Shown piece by piece: positions 12,601 through 23,427 of a stretch of 64,000 bases of DNA; positions within the stretch are counted from its first letter, which is position 1; each line of letters starts with the position of its first letter. Below the pieces are notes generated by a model that saw only the letters and a program-made list of their open reading frames with translations, was not told the DNA's origin and did not search any database. Made by a program: the position numbers and the translations under genes. This DNA is from Petrosia ficiformis (Eukaryota > Porifera > Demospongiae > Haplosclerida > Petrosiidae): positions 4,514,001-4,578,000 of the forward strand of contig OX345640.1 in NCBI GenBank assembly GCA_947044365.1. Direction: 5' to 3'.

Positions 12601-15302
12601 TCACACCACTACAATGGCAGCATCATTTTTAAACTTAATTATCACATGTACTTGTGAATATATTTCCTTATAAGGGCATTACAATAATTACATGTTTCAC
12701 AGTAAAGCCATGTTGGTTGTAGCTGAACAGTTGTAAGTAATATGATAAAGGCTGGACAATAATTACATCTTAAACAATGAAGCCACGTATTATTTTTTTT
12801 GCAAGAGTATCATGTAACATGAGAAGTGTTTTTAAGTTTTCGTAGGCAGAGCATAGTTAAATGCAGTTCACAAACCTTGAGTATTAGTGAATGAAATGAT
12901 ATGGTACTTTTTTCAAGCTCATTATAAAATTAAGACAGTTTAATGTACTTACGGTATTTAATTTGATTTTCTTGTAATATAAAATGTAATTATCAACTAC
13001 TTGGATTTCCCAGTACTAACAAAAATGCTAAGTACACAAAACATTATTAAATTGTATGTTAGTTTGGGAAAAATATGTAGAATCACACCACACTACAACT
13101 ATATTCATTTTGTATCCCTAAATGGTCTTTGTTTTTCACCCTATGTGGGGGTGTTGGATATTCAGAATGTTCTAGAATGTAATCATCTTCTTTGTTCTAT
13201 GTTATGAATATTCTCTTTGGGTATGTGTTGAATATATTTTGTCATTTGACCAATCAAAATGCTCCAAGTAAGCTGCTGTACAATATTACAACACATAGAA
13301 TGTTCTAGAACTAATGTCAGCAAATATAATTGAGTAATATTGACATGAACTTTAGACAGTACACATACATGTGACTAATTTGACTGATTACAATATAGTG
13401 TGTGGTCCTTTTATGGTGCACATATACACATGTACACTTGACTGAACACATTATAGTGTGTCTCCTAGCAACACTTGATCTGTATTACATTACAGACTTG
13501 TATATGTGACTGACTATCTCCTAGTAACACTTGATCTGTTATTATATATGAGTGAACACATTATAGTGTGTCTCCTAGCAACACCTGATCTGTATTATTT
13601 GAGTGAACACATTATAGTGCGTCTCCTAGCAACTTGTTTCCTTACAAGTGCATACAATATAATGTACATTTGTACACTACAGTGTATGCACCGCTATACA
13701 AAAATGTCCCCTAACAGCAACATTTAACCTACACTTGAAATATAAATACATACAGTATGTACATTGATCTGTATAACTGTACTATATACTAATGGTGTCA
13801 CCTGTGTGTGTGCGTTCATCTTCAAGTTGTTTGTCAACAAGATGAACAGAACACATTGATTACTTATACAGCGTTATAATGTTTATGTAATCCTGCCACA
13901 TGTCACACGCATTTCATTCCTTTAGGCAGCGTCTAAGTTATTGCATACAGTACATACATATACATGTACATGTACTAGTATTCATTGTGTGAAACAAACC
14001 ATTACATATTATGTGTGTGGTTGTTAGTTAACATCTAACTGTTTTATACAGGTGGTGCTGGTGGAAAAGGGACTTGGGGAAAATTAACTGAAGTGGTGGA
14101 TGATGATGGTCATACACATGATACTCGTGACCCAAATTATGACTCTGAAGATGAAGAAGTGAGTTCTAAATGTAATTATCATGTGCTGCATGTATATCTA
14201 CATGTACATGTATTTGTGCTATGTGTACATTATGTGTTTACATGTACATTTTTGTATGTATGGGTATGATATATATATGTGTATTATTATATACAGTATG
14301 TGTGTTGCATGTAATGGTCTATGTACATGTATTATTATATATGCGTATACTATGTATTACATGTACATGTATGTACATGTACATTGTGTACTCATCAATT
14401 ATGTATATGTATCTTTATGTGTGTACATGTACATGTATATATGGTGTAGGTGCTAAATTTATGTTGTTGAAAAAATCGTGTCGTGTTTTTATAGTGTGCA
14501 AAAAACAACTGAAACTTAATCATCCACTTTATTTGTTTTTATTGTCTTTCAAATTGCAGGATACATATGTTGTGTCTCCCTCCATTCCTCAAATGAATAC
14601 AGATGATTTTCAACAACAAGCCGAAACCATGTTCAAAGTTCGTACACACACAAACACGCACATACACACACACACACACACACCCACACACACACACAAA
14701 CCCACACACACACTGTGTAATATTCTATTTCCTCTCAATTTTGAAGTAATATACATGTGTATGTGATCAATAACAACAGCTTTGCAGTGTATTTCTGTGC
14801 ATAGCTGGAACCCTGAAGTAAGGGGGGGTACCCGTATGCATGCCCCTTTATGAATCTATTAATTTATTGATATCACTTTTAAATATTTTTCATAGGAATA
14901 CTTTGATAATGATGATAAGGAAGAGATTGCAACCGTTCTTGGTACACTGAATATTAAGAACATTAAACCAGAGGTAATAATAATATTAGGATATGACAAT
15001 ATTCATAATATGAAACCACTGTCGAGTGAGTGAGTATTTGGTTACCAAGACTGGTAGATAAGATTTATTTTATATGTCATTAATCCCTCTCTGTGAATAT
15101 GTGTTACTTGCATGTACATGTAGTCATGTACATGTAAGCTTGTTCGTGTCATAAGAAATTTCCTGTAAGTTGTACACATGTAGATTAAAATCTCATTAAT
15201 AGTTTAAATAAAAATAGATTTTTATTTTTATGTGTGGGTATGTGTGTGTGACTAATATGTTATGAGCAAAGCATTGTTATGTCTGCGTTTGTCTAATGCA
15301 TT

Positions 15303-15384
<82 letters not shown>

Positions 15385-18300
15385 GTACCATTAGATTATG
15401 TACCTATAATACAATAGTCATACATACAACCTCTGTGTCAACATCTGTTTTCTTTGTCAATGTCAGATCATACGGTCACTTGTGGCACAAGCCATGGAGA
15501 AGAAGAACCATTGTTGTGAACAGGCGTCACAACTCATCTCCTTTCTTTGTGGCAGCCTTGTTAATTCACGTGAAATAAGCACAGGTAAGACTTGCATATA
15601 TAATTACAGATCATTCATGTTCACCTTGTCCTCAGAAAAAACACCTTTATAGTTTTAGTTTGGAAGGACCAATATTTTTTTACTTCACCAATTTCATATA
15701 ATTAGCCTTCATATTCGTTTGCATGTATATCAAACAAATTAGAATCCAATGCTTCATTATTAGCCTAATGTTGAGGTCATCATGAATATGAATAGAGTTT
15801 AGTATTGGGCTGGAAATTTATTAGTGTACTAGTTTGTCTCCCTATTTCATTTTGAGTTTGGTTTGTAATATTGGCAGGTAAATTCCCAAAACTTTGATGA
15901 GTTTGTTACCTCTAGACATACATGTACTGTACATGTACATGTACTGTACATGTACATTAGCTCACAAAATTTCGGTATTGTAAAAGAAACTGTCCACTAC
16001 ATGTACATGTAACACAATACATATATAAATAGTCTAGACATGTGCTCATGATGTCTAACAAGTAGTAATTATGGTAATCAGATAGTAATGAATTATCTTT
16101 TAAAAAGAGCGTATTAGCTTTGATCTATTTAGTACTCTACATATAAATTTGGAGGAAGTGGTTAAATTTGAGTTTTTGAAATAAGTACATGTACATGTAT
16201 GTCTGGACCTTGGATCCTGTTAGTGTATAGTATGTGTGTGAATGATGATTGTACATGTACATGTGTATGTACATATGTATGTACATGTACATGTATATGT
16301 ACATGTACATGTATGTCTGGACCTTGGATCCTGTTAGTATATAGTATGTGTGTGAATGATGATTGTATATGTACATGTGTATGTACATATGTATGTATGA
16401 CTGTATGTACATGTACATGTATGTATGTATGTGTATGTACATGTACATGTATGTACATGCATGTATGTGTATGTGTATGTATGTATATTTTCCTCTTGTG
16501 ATGGTTGAAATATAATATTGATATATGATATTATACATTCAAAAGTGTTTCTTGTGTGATCTTATACTAAGGCTCATTCAGAATAGCTACTACATGTAGT
16601 AGACCCCCCTAATGTACATGTACATGTATCCCACATGCCACATAGAAAACTGGAACTGAATAGCTATTGAATTGAACAGTAGTATTCCCACCCTTTTGTG
16701 TTCAATGTGACACCATATAGCAGCATCCCTTGTAGCAGCAGATTTCTCATCCTGATGTAGCAACATAATAAAATTGATATTGAATTGAACAGTAGTATTC
16801 CCACCCTTGTGTGTTCAATGTGACCCTACTAGCCACCATATAGCAGCATCCCTTGTAGCAGCCGATTTCTCACCCTGATGTAGCAACATAATAAAATTGA
16901 ACAGCAGTTTCCCCACTCTTGTGTGTTCAATGTGACCCTTCTAGCTCCTTGTAATTGCAGTATTATTAAAATCCCACACATCAAACTGAATAGCTATTGA
17001 AAGTGACGGATCATTCCCACCCCTGTGTGCACCATACTCTACAGCTCTTAGTGTTCACCATTGATCTGTACTGTGCAGTTAAGGATTCTGAACATGATAC
17101 TGGGTTATTACAGATGTTATCTTAATTAAATTCATTACAGCACCTGTAATACCATATTCATGTTACAACTTAGCTTCCTCATGTAATTACATCTAGGTAG
17201 GATTAGCTTATCTTTGTCATATAGCTACAATTTATATTAGTATTCTTTTGTATGTATAACTGCAAATCATGGTTAATTAACATAATGACTACAAATAACT
17301 TCATTATTATACCTGTTCTCATAACTTGTCATACCTGATTATTCACTTTCTCAGGTTTCTACCTATTCTATAATAATAATACCTTGTGTAATTTATATGT
17401 AGTTATGTTGTAACACCAACAGATCACACCAACTCTGTTGTCTGAGCTTATCGTGTACCTCAGTAGTTTATATAATTCTATTATACCATACCAACAGATC
17501 ATATCAACTCTGTTGTCTGAGCTTATCTTGTACCTCATTAGTTTATATATTTCTGTTATACCATCCCAACAGATCACATCAACTCTGTTGTCTGAGCTTA
17601 TCTTGTACCTCAGTAGTTTATATAATTCTGTTATACCATACCAACAGATCATATCAACTCTGTTGTCTGAGCTTGTCTTGTACCTCAGTAGTTTATATAA
17701 TTCTGTTATACCATACCAACAGATCATATCAACTACATGAATATAAATCAACTCAGTTGTTATACACATACTGAGCTACATGTACATAATATTGTATTAC
17801 ATTTTCCAACTCTTTGATTACATAGTTAGTGTTCGACTCCCAAGATTGTTATGTACTTGTACATGTACACTGCAATTACATGTATGTAGGCTAAAGACAA
17901 CATCACTCAATACATTTCATCTCCACCTTCTGTATCATGTTTTCATCCTAATATCACTTCACCCTTTGCATGTTATATCTTGCAAATGAGATAGAGATAA
18001 TGTGTTATCGTCGCAACGTCATAGACCTAAATAGATTATACAAGTATGGTTTTAATTATAGTAAATGTGTTAGTAGTTAAAAGTATGTTATCTCTTACAA
18101 ATGAGATAGCCATAAATTGTTGTTCCATAAAGAGAATAGATTATACAAGTATGGTTTTAATTATAGTAAATGTGTTGGAAGTTACAAGTATGTTATCTCT
18201 AAAGATAATTAGCAGTTCCATAACCTAAAATAGATTATACAAGTATGGTTTTTAATTATAGTAAATGTGGGGGAACTATACTTTACTAATGATAGTGTAC

Positions 18301-21135
18301 GTGTATGGCTAAGTGTGTGTGTGTGCATGCTATACCTACATGTACATGTACATTGTATATGGCTACATATATGTGTAGTCCATATGTATTAATGGTAGTG
18401 CGTACATGTACATGTATATCTATGGGTAGTGCATAGTATACATGTATGTACATTTATTTATGGGAAGATCTATGGGATGAATTTATGGTAGTGCTACTAG
18501 TGGGTAGTATGATGTACATGTACCTATAGGAAGATCTATGATAGTATATGAGTCTATGGTAGTGCTACTAGTGGATAGTATGACAGTACATGTACATGTA
18601 CATCTAGATCTATGATAGTACATGAGTCTATGGTAGTGCTACTAGTGGGTAGTATGATAGTACATGTACCTATAGGAAGATCTATGATAGTATATGAGTC
18701 TATGGTAGTGCTACTAGTGGGTAGTATGATAGTACATGAGTCTGTGGTAGTGCTACTAGTGGGTAGTATGATAGTACATGTACATGTACATCTAGATCTA
18801 TGATAGTACATGAGTCTATGGTAGTGCCACTAGTGGGTAGTATGATAGTACATGTACATGTACCTATAGGAAGATCTATGATAGTACATGAGTCTATGGT
18901 AGTGCTACTAGTGGGTAGTATGATAGTACATGAGTCTATGGTAGTGCTACTAGTGCATAGTATGATAGTGCATGTACCTATAGGAAGATCTATGACAGTA
19001 CATGAGTCTATGGTAGTGTCTATACTGTATACTTTCCAATATAGGTTTTGATATTCTTCTTAAGCAGCTCAATGACCTTTCCTTGGACTCGCCCAATGCC
19101 CCCGAAGTACTTGGTAATTTCATTGCTCGTGCTATTGTAGATGATTGCCTTCCTCCTGCCTACATTCAGAATCATCACACAATTACTGATCCAAAGGCAA
19201 TGTGAGTTCTACTTACATGTACTTGTAAATGAATATACTTTTACATGATACATGTATGCATGACTACTGTCGTTATATATAATAATAGTACTTTTTCGTA
19301 CATGTCACCTAAGTTTCAAAAAGGCACCTTCTCATTTGGTGAAATGCCTACATATATCTTTTTGTCATTCCACTATATTGTACGGGAAGTTTCCTTACTT
19401 CACTCGCATGAAAACTCAGCATGATAGTATATGTGTCAACTGCACACGTCCTTTCTTATGGATAGCACTGGATACTGTGTGTCTGCATCTGAACAGTACA
19501 TCTATCTCCTTAACTCATTCTAGTCTCTTTCCATGTTTACCTAGTTGGCAATACTGTGGAGATATTATTATTTATGCAAACCAAGTTGTTATAGTGCCTT
19601 TTTCAGCAAGAATGTTCTTTCTGATAGCTCAAATAAACTTGATTCTTTCTCTCTCATAGCATCCCAGCTAACTCACAATCACATATGCATCACATAGCAA
19701 TTGCACTCAAATATTAGTTCTTTCATGCGTCGTGTTTCAATCATGAATTTTTTCCTGTGTGCTTTTAAGTTTGTTTTGTGACTTGCTGTATTTTGTGGGA
19801 TGAGATCCTTTTTTGGATAAAATTTACTAGTAGACCCATAATTTATTAGTTATCAAAATCTCACAATGTATTACCGGGTTTTATTTTTTATCATCTTGAC
19901 AGTGAAGCTCTCAAGAGAGCAAAGATTCTTCTTGGTATCCGTCACAGTCATGCTAAACTTGAGAGTATTTGGGGGTTGAGTGGAGGTCTACAACCACTCG
20001 TGCAGCTGGTAGAAAAGGTACATGTTATGTAGTTACTACTTACAATATTTCAGTATTCTGGCACAGCTAAAGTTTGTATAGCCTAGATTTGATATAAATA
20101 TAATAATGGTTGGCATAAATTATTCATCCGACAGTTGGCCTAATATTTCTATTCTTTACAATATATTCTAGTCATAACAGAGTAGGCAGATGGGCAAGGC
20201 ACAACATAATTTGTTCACACGTTTTTTCAATAATTCACTCTTCCTTCCTTCACATACAGATTGTCCTCCTCCTAAAGGAATATCTTTCCTCTGGAGATAA
20301 AGACGAAGCTCTTCGCTGTCTTCAGGAACTAGCTGTACCCCATTTTCACCACCAGGTCGTATATGAGGTGAGCATTTAGTTCAACTGAAACTAAAACCCT
20401 TTTAGTAAGACTAATATTATTTTAGTTAAATACACTATAACTAAACTAAAAGTTTGAGAAACCAGGCATACTATAACTAAAACTACATATAAAAGTAGTC
20501 ATTATTGTCAGACGCAAACAACACTAGTAAATGTACATGTATATAGTGTGGTGACCATTGTGATCGAATCCGTACTAGTACCTTTTTAAAGCTAAGAATT
20601 TATATGAGTTCAAGTTGACAATTCAATGTGATTCTACTTGAAACCAGACATCAACAATGTAACAAGATATGTATTAATGTAATGTCATTATAGTAAATGT
20701 AGTATTCAAAATCCTGGTCATATTGATGTGTGCTTTTACAAAGTTCAACTTCTATAACTTCATTGCAGGCAACTGTCCTTGTGCTTGAAAATGGTACTGA
20801 TACATGTGCTTCAGCCATGACAGAGCTTCTGAAATACCTGGGGATTACAACAGTCATCACTTCTGACCAATTTGAGCAGGGTTTCCTGCGAGTGTTTGGC
20901 GATATGTCCGATATCGTTCTTGATGTTCCACATGCATATACTACCTTAAACAATTTTATGGAGAAAAGTGTTAAAGCAGGCTATGTGAGCCCTCAGGTAG
21001 CTGAAGAAATACCACAGAGGTATATACAATGAACTTGAGAAACACTCTATAATGTATGCTCTTTGTCTATTTAGGGGTCGCAAACGATTTGTCAGTGAAG
21101 GTGATGGGGGAGCTCTGAAGCAACCCGAATACTGA
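9613..21135 (+). CDS. PDCD4: Programmed cell death protein 4 (PDCD4), complete, 10 exons
   Basis: Coding exons 9613-9907, 14052-14158, 14560-14637, 14896-14973, 15467-15584, 19045-19201, 19903-20017, 20260-20367, 20769-21019 and 21075-21135 join without phase errors into 455 aa (human about 469). Residues 1-140 are a low-complexity RNA-binding type N-terminus with a basic stretch (HKARRRSRN, about 46-54), [11 protein letters not shown] and the family motif [21 protein letters not shown]3 domain 1 spans roughly 144-262 and MA3 domain 2 roughly 312-432. Each keeps the L-D-x-P turn (LSLDSPNAP and IVLDVPHAY), whose aspartates are needed for eIF4A binding in mammals. The tail [13 protein letters not shown] keeps the AKT-type site (Ser443). 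The protein is expected to bind eIF4A and repress cap-dependent translation. The exon 3 donor is the nonconsensus GTTCGT. Introns 1 and 5 are long and repeat-filled. Confidence 0.96.
10805..11020. mobile_element. MITE family 2 copy in PDCD4 intron 1
   Basis: GTTTTGATAAGCTCATATGG at the left and AAACTTATCGAAAACTT at the right form inverted ends. The body shares ACCATTGGTCCAAAGAGCTT and TGTATTCCCAATGGC with copies at 7094-7312, 26731-26945 and 57317-57512. No transposase is present. Confidence 0.85.
11021..14051 (+). other. Rest of PDCD4 intron 1: simple duplications only
   Basis: A 33-bp direct duplication (GTTCATAGACACTGTTATAG) lies at about 11302-11358. A run of about four 50-60-bp repeats (TGAACACATTATAGTGTGTCTCCTAGCAACA) lies at about 13440-13630. 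No coding exon or structured RNA was recognised. Confidence 0.55.
13440..13635. repeat. Short tandem repeat, 50-60-bp units
   Basis: GTGTCTCCTAGCAACA(C) followed by TTGATCTGTATTA and TGAGTGAACACATTATA recurs about four times with unequal unit lengths, the last copies truncated. Confidence 0.8.
15304..15382. repeat. (TG)n microsatellite, about 79 bp
   Basis: An uninterrupted TG run in PDCD4 intron 4, ending 84 bp upstream of the exon 5 acceptor. It gives rise to a spurious poly-Val-Cys ORF. Confidence 0.98.
15603..15800. mobile_element. MITE family 3 copy in PDCD4 intron 5
   Basis: GATCATTCATGTTCACCTTG and TTGAGGTCATCATGAATATGAA are degenerate inverted ends. The body has AGTTTTAGTTTGGAAGGACC and CCAATGCTTCATTATTAG, as in the other family 3 copies. 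Confidence 0.7.
16190..16480. repeat. Duplicated 118-bp unit plus ACATGT array
   Basis: GTCTGGACCTTGGATCCTGTTAGTG...GAATGATGATTGTA occurs at about 16201 and again at about 16315. Both are embedded in TACATGTACATGTATGTA runs. The overlapping long ORFs on both strands are artefacts of this array. Confidence 0.9.
16660..16960. repeat. Tandem repeat of about 115 bp, three copies
   Basis: TTGAACAGTAGTATTCCCACCCTT, GTGTTCAATGTGAC, TAGCAGCATCCCTTGTAGCAGC and CCTGATGTAGCAACATAATAAAATTGA recur in order from about 16675, 16789 and 16897. The third copy is truncated. It lies in PDCD4 intron 5. Confidence 0.85.
17415..17740. repeat. 75-bp tandem repeat, four full copies
   Basis: Units start ACCAACAGATCA at 17415, 17490, about 17565, 17640 and 17715 (partial). 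The unit length is divisible by three, so 100-133-residue ORFs stay open on both strands. Nothing else marks them as genes. Confidence 0.92.
18020..19020. repeat. Complex minisatellite block in PDCD4 intron 5
   Basis: First, about three copies of AGATTATACAAGTATGGTTTTAATTATAGTAAATGTG (18030-18270). Then, from about 18470, an irregular array of TCTATGGTAGTGCTACTAGTGGGTAGTATGATAGTACATG alternating with ACCTATAGGAAGATCTATGA. It ends 20-30 bp before the exon 6 acceptor tract. Confidence 0.9.
20375..20495. mobile_element. MITE family 5 copy in PDCD4 intron 8
   Basis: AACTAAAACCCTTTTAGTAAGACTAATATT and AACTATAACTAAACTAAAAG repeats mark a short foldback member of the TTTTAGTTA family. Confidence 0.7.
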
Positions 21136-22492
21136 CCACCACTTCAATTTGTGTCACGTATGAACGCTACTTGCTACACTGACTCGTGCTTATTAATTGT
21201 CTGTGTTTTCATTGAACTCTAGAAACTTTATAACTTAGATTTTCAACATTATTCAGACTGTTATCCTACGTGTGTACATGTTTGTGTGTGTGTTAGCGTA
21301 ACCATTTTAAATGTCTCACCAACTTGTAAAAAGAATACATTTTAACTTCTAGATATCAATAGGAGATTGATTCAATTTTTTTTTCAATCCTGTTTTGTTT
21401 TTTTTTTCTTTCTGTGTCAGTCATATGTTATCAGGTATCAAAGTCCATACTGTTTAAAAAAAAAAGATGCAAAAATATTGTCTCATGCGAACTTTTAATA
21501 CAAATGTTTTATACTTGTGTGTCACTTTTTTTGTTTTGTCAAGGCCATGTTTGCAATCTGTATACTAATATAATGTTTATATAACTTGTGTATATTTTGT
21601 TATAAACTTGAGAACTGTAATATTATAGTGTTTATTAATGCTGTAATTCACAATGGATTTACACGGAAAAAAGAATGGGAAGGATAATTACATGTATATG
21701 AACATAGTGTAGGGAAAAAAGATTCTGATTCAAAATTGTGAAACTTTTTCAGAGGCGAAGTGATTTTTAGTGTAAATATCAGTAGATTGAAATCAGCAAC
21801 ACTATGTAAACAGGAGCCCATATTGACATTGACCAGAAAGCGGAAGAGTCATTATGGGCTCCTGATGTAAAGAATCACAAATGGAAAAGGCAATACACAC
21901 AGACACGTCAGCAAAAAAAATACACACTGTTGTAACTATGGCAAGGGTTAAGCTGCCTGTAACAAGAGACTGCACTGGGATTTACTATCATTAAGTTAGT
22001 TTTACAAACTACATAATTCTGACAATATACATTGTACACATCAGTCCAAGACGACCATACCTGCATATTATATATCAAGCTATTTGACTACAAGTTTGAG
22101 AATATAGGTATGTACATGTACATACCTATATGTAGTTATGTACATCAGCAACACAATATACCAAGGGATACAAACAAGCAGGATAGTAATGTTACCATGC
22201 TAATGTTCTCCTGAACTAGAATCATTATACACATCTCATATGGGTCGAGTGACATCTTAGATGTGTTTAATGTTTTTCATTCTAACAAAAAATCTATAAT
22301 GATTAGAGTTAGAGACATTTAATTAAATCATGATTTCAAAGCTGACATTTAAATACAGTTAACCATTCATGTTCAAAGAACTCAATGATAAAATTAACAA
22401 TAAACACTTGTAATATTGAGAACTCCTTGAACGATGACCATCCTTCATTATCCTTGTCTTGTTGAGTGTGTAGACTTTAGTAGACATAATTA
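21136..22492 (+). other. PDCD4 3' UTR and gene-poor convergent interval
   Basis: The probable 3' UTR follows the stop and is T-rich (for example TTTTTTTTTCAATCC, GTTTTTTTTTTCTT). No canonical AATAAA close to the stop was identified with confidence. The second CAGGAGCCCAT hairpin lies at 21811-21864. No coding exon was recognised. Confidence 0.5.
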
Positions 22493-22642
22493 TATTCCAA
22501 AGTTGTTTCTAATAGAAAGAAGCTCCACACAAATTTTCAGCTTTACAGCCTTCTTTACCTGAAGGCTGTAAAGCTGAAACACTGTCTGGAGCTTCTATTT
22601 TTTTTTCTTCCTAATAAAAAGAACTTTAATTTGGAATATGAT
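22493..22642. repeat. Nested foldback element, about 150 bp
   Basis: The inner perfect stem TTTCAGCTTTACAGCCTTC / GAAGGCTGTAAAGCTGAAA (about 22535-22579, 7-nt loop) sits inside outer arms, AGAAGCTCC...GGAGCTTCT and ATATTCCAAAGTT...AACTTTAATTTGGAATAT, so the whole segment folds on itself. Confidence 0.85.
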
Positions 22643-22773
22643 ACTCACTCAGTGTTTTTTTCAGGGCCTTTAGGGGGGAGGGAATTAGCCCCCATAAAAA
22701 CATTTTCCCTCTAACAGTTTTTTTAATGAAATATTCATTAATCTTTGTAGTGCACTTTGTAACCCTATAAATC

Positions 22774-22992
22774 ATCCATTTATGTTACTTTGAGGTTAGT
22801 AATCAGCTAACAGAGACACACTTTCAGTTGTATGATTATTTATTGTAAGTATAGGCAGTGTTTTTTCTAGGATCATAATATTGGGGGAGAAATATTATGA
22901 TCCTAGAAAAAACACTGCCTATACTTACTATACAACTAAAAGTGTGTCTCTGTTAGCTGATTACTAACCTCAAAGTAACATAAATGGATGCA
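22774..22992. repeat. Long near-perfect inverted repeat, about 100-bp arms
   Basis: Left arm about 22776-22882 and right arm about 22892-22987 are reverse complements (CCATTTATGTTACTTTGAGG... to ...AGGATCATAATATT). The main difference is a roughly 10-nt extra segment (near GATTATTTATT) in the left arm. The loop is only about 9 nt (GGGGGAGAA). Such a structure would form a long dsRNA if transcribed. Confidence 0.93.
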
Positions 22993-23139
22993 CTTCATTT
23001 GATAGTCAGTCGATTACAAAATCACCAAACTTTGATGATTATTGATACCAATATTCACACCCTCGTGATCATAATTATGTAAATAGTATACTAAATACAG
23101 TGGCTTATTAACTATTAATTCAATATACCATTCACACTA

Positions 23140-23427
23140 GTGTTGTTTTAGTTAACTATAACTAAAACCTTCAAGGTATTGTGACTTACAGTATGTTCAC
23201 GTTAAGTTGGCACCAACTAATTATAAATCATTTAGTTAAATTGCATGTCTAGGCCAACAGTAGGCACTTTTACTTAGTTAACTAAACTCTACTTTTAATT
23301 AGTTAATTAAACTCTACAAAAACCCTTTTATAAGCCATTATTAGTTTACTTGTAGTTAATCAAAGTATAACTAAACCGATGTGTTCAGAACGAGACAAAT
23401 GCAACTATAACTAAATGTGGTCACTAA
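23140..23427. mobile_element. MITE family 5 copy
   Basis: TGTTTTAGTTAACTATAACTAA at the left and GCAACTATAACTAAATGTGG at the right, with CCCTTTTATAAGCCATTATT inside. It abuts the candidate last exon of PBDC1. Confidence 0.7.

Noticed and set aside
14181..14766. 181-residue plus-strand ORF
   Set aside because: Made of ACATGT and CACACA repeats. It overlaps PDCD4 exon 3 and its frame includes intron sequence.
19336..19659. 107-residue ORF in PDCD4 intron 6
   Set aside because: It lies inside an intron, has no recognisable homology and no suitable splice sites that keep PDCD4 in phase.
20996..20998. PDCD4 exon 9 donor at CAG|GTAGCT
   Set aside because: It would put exon 10 out of frame. The donor at 21020 (GTATAT) restores the conserved [13 protein letters not shown] tail.
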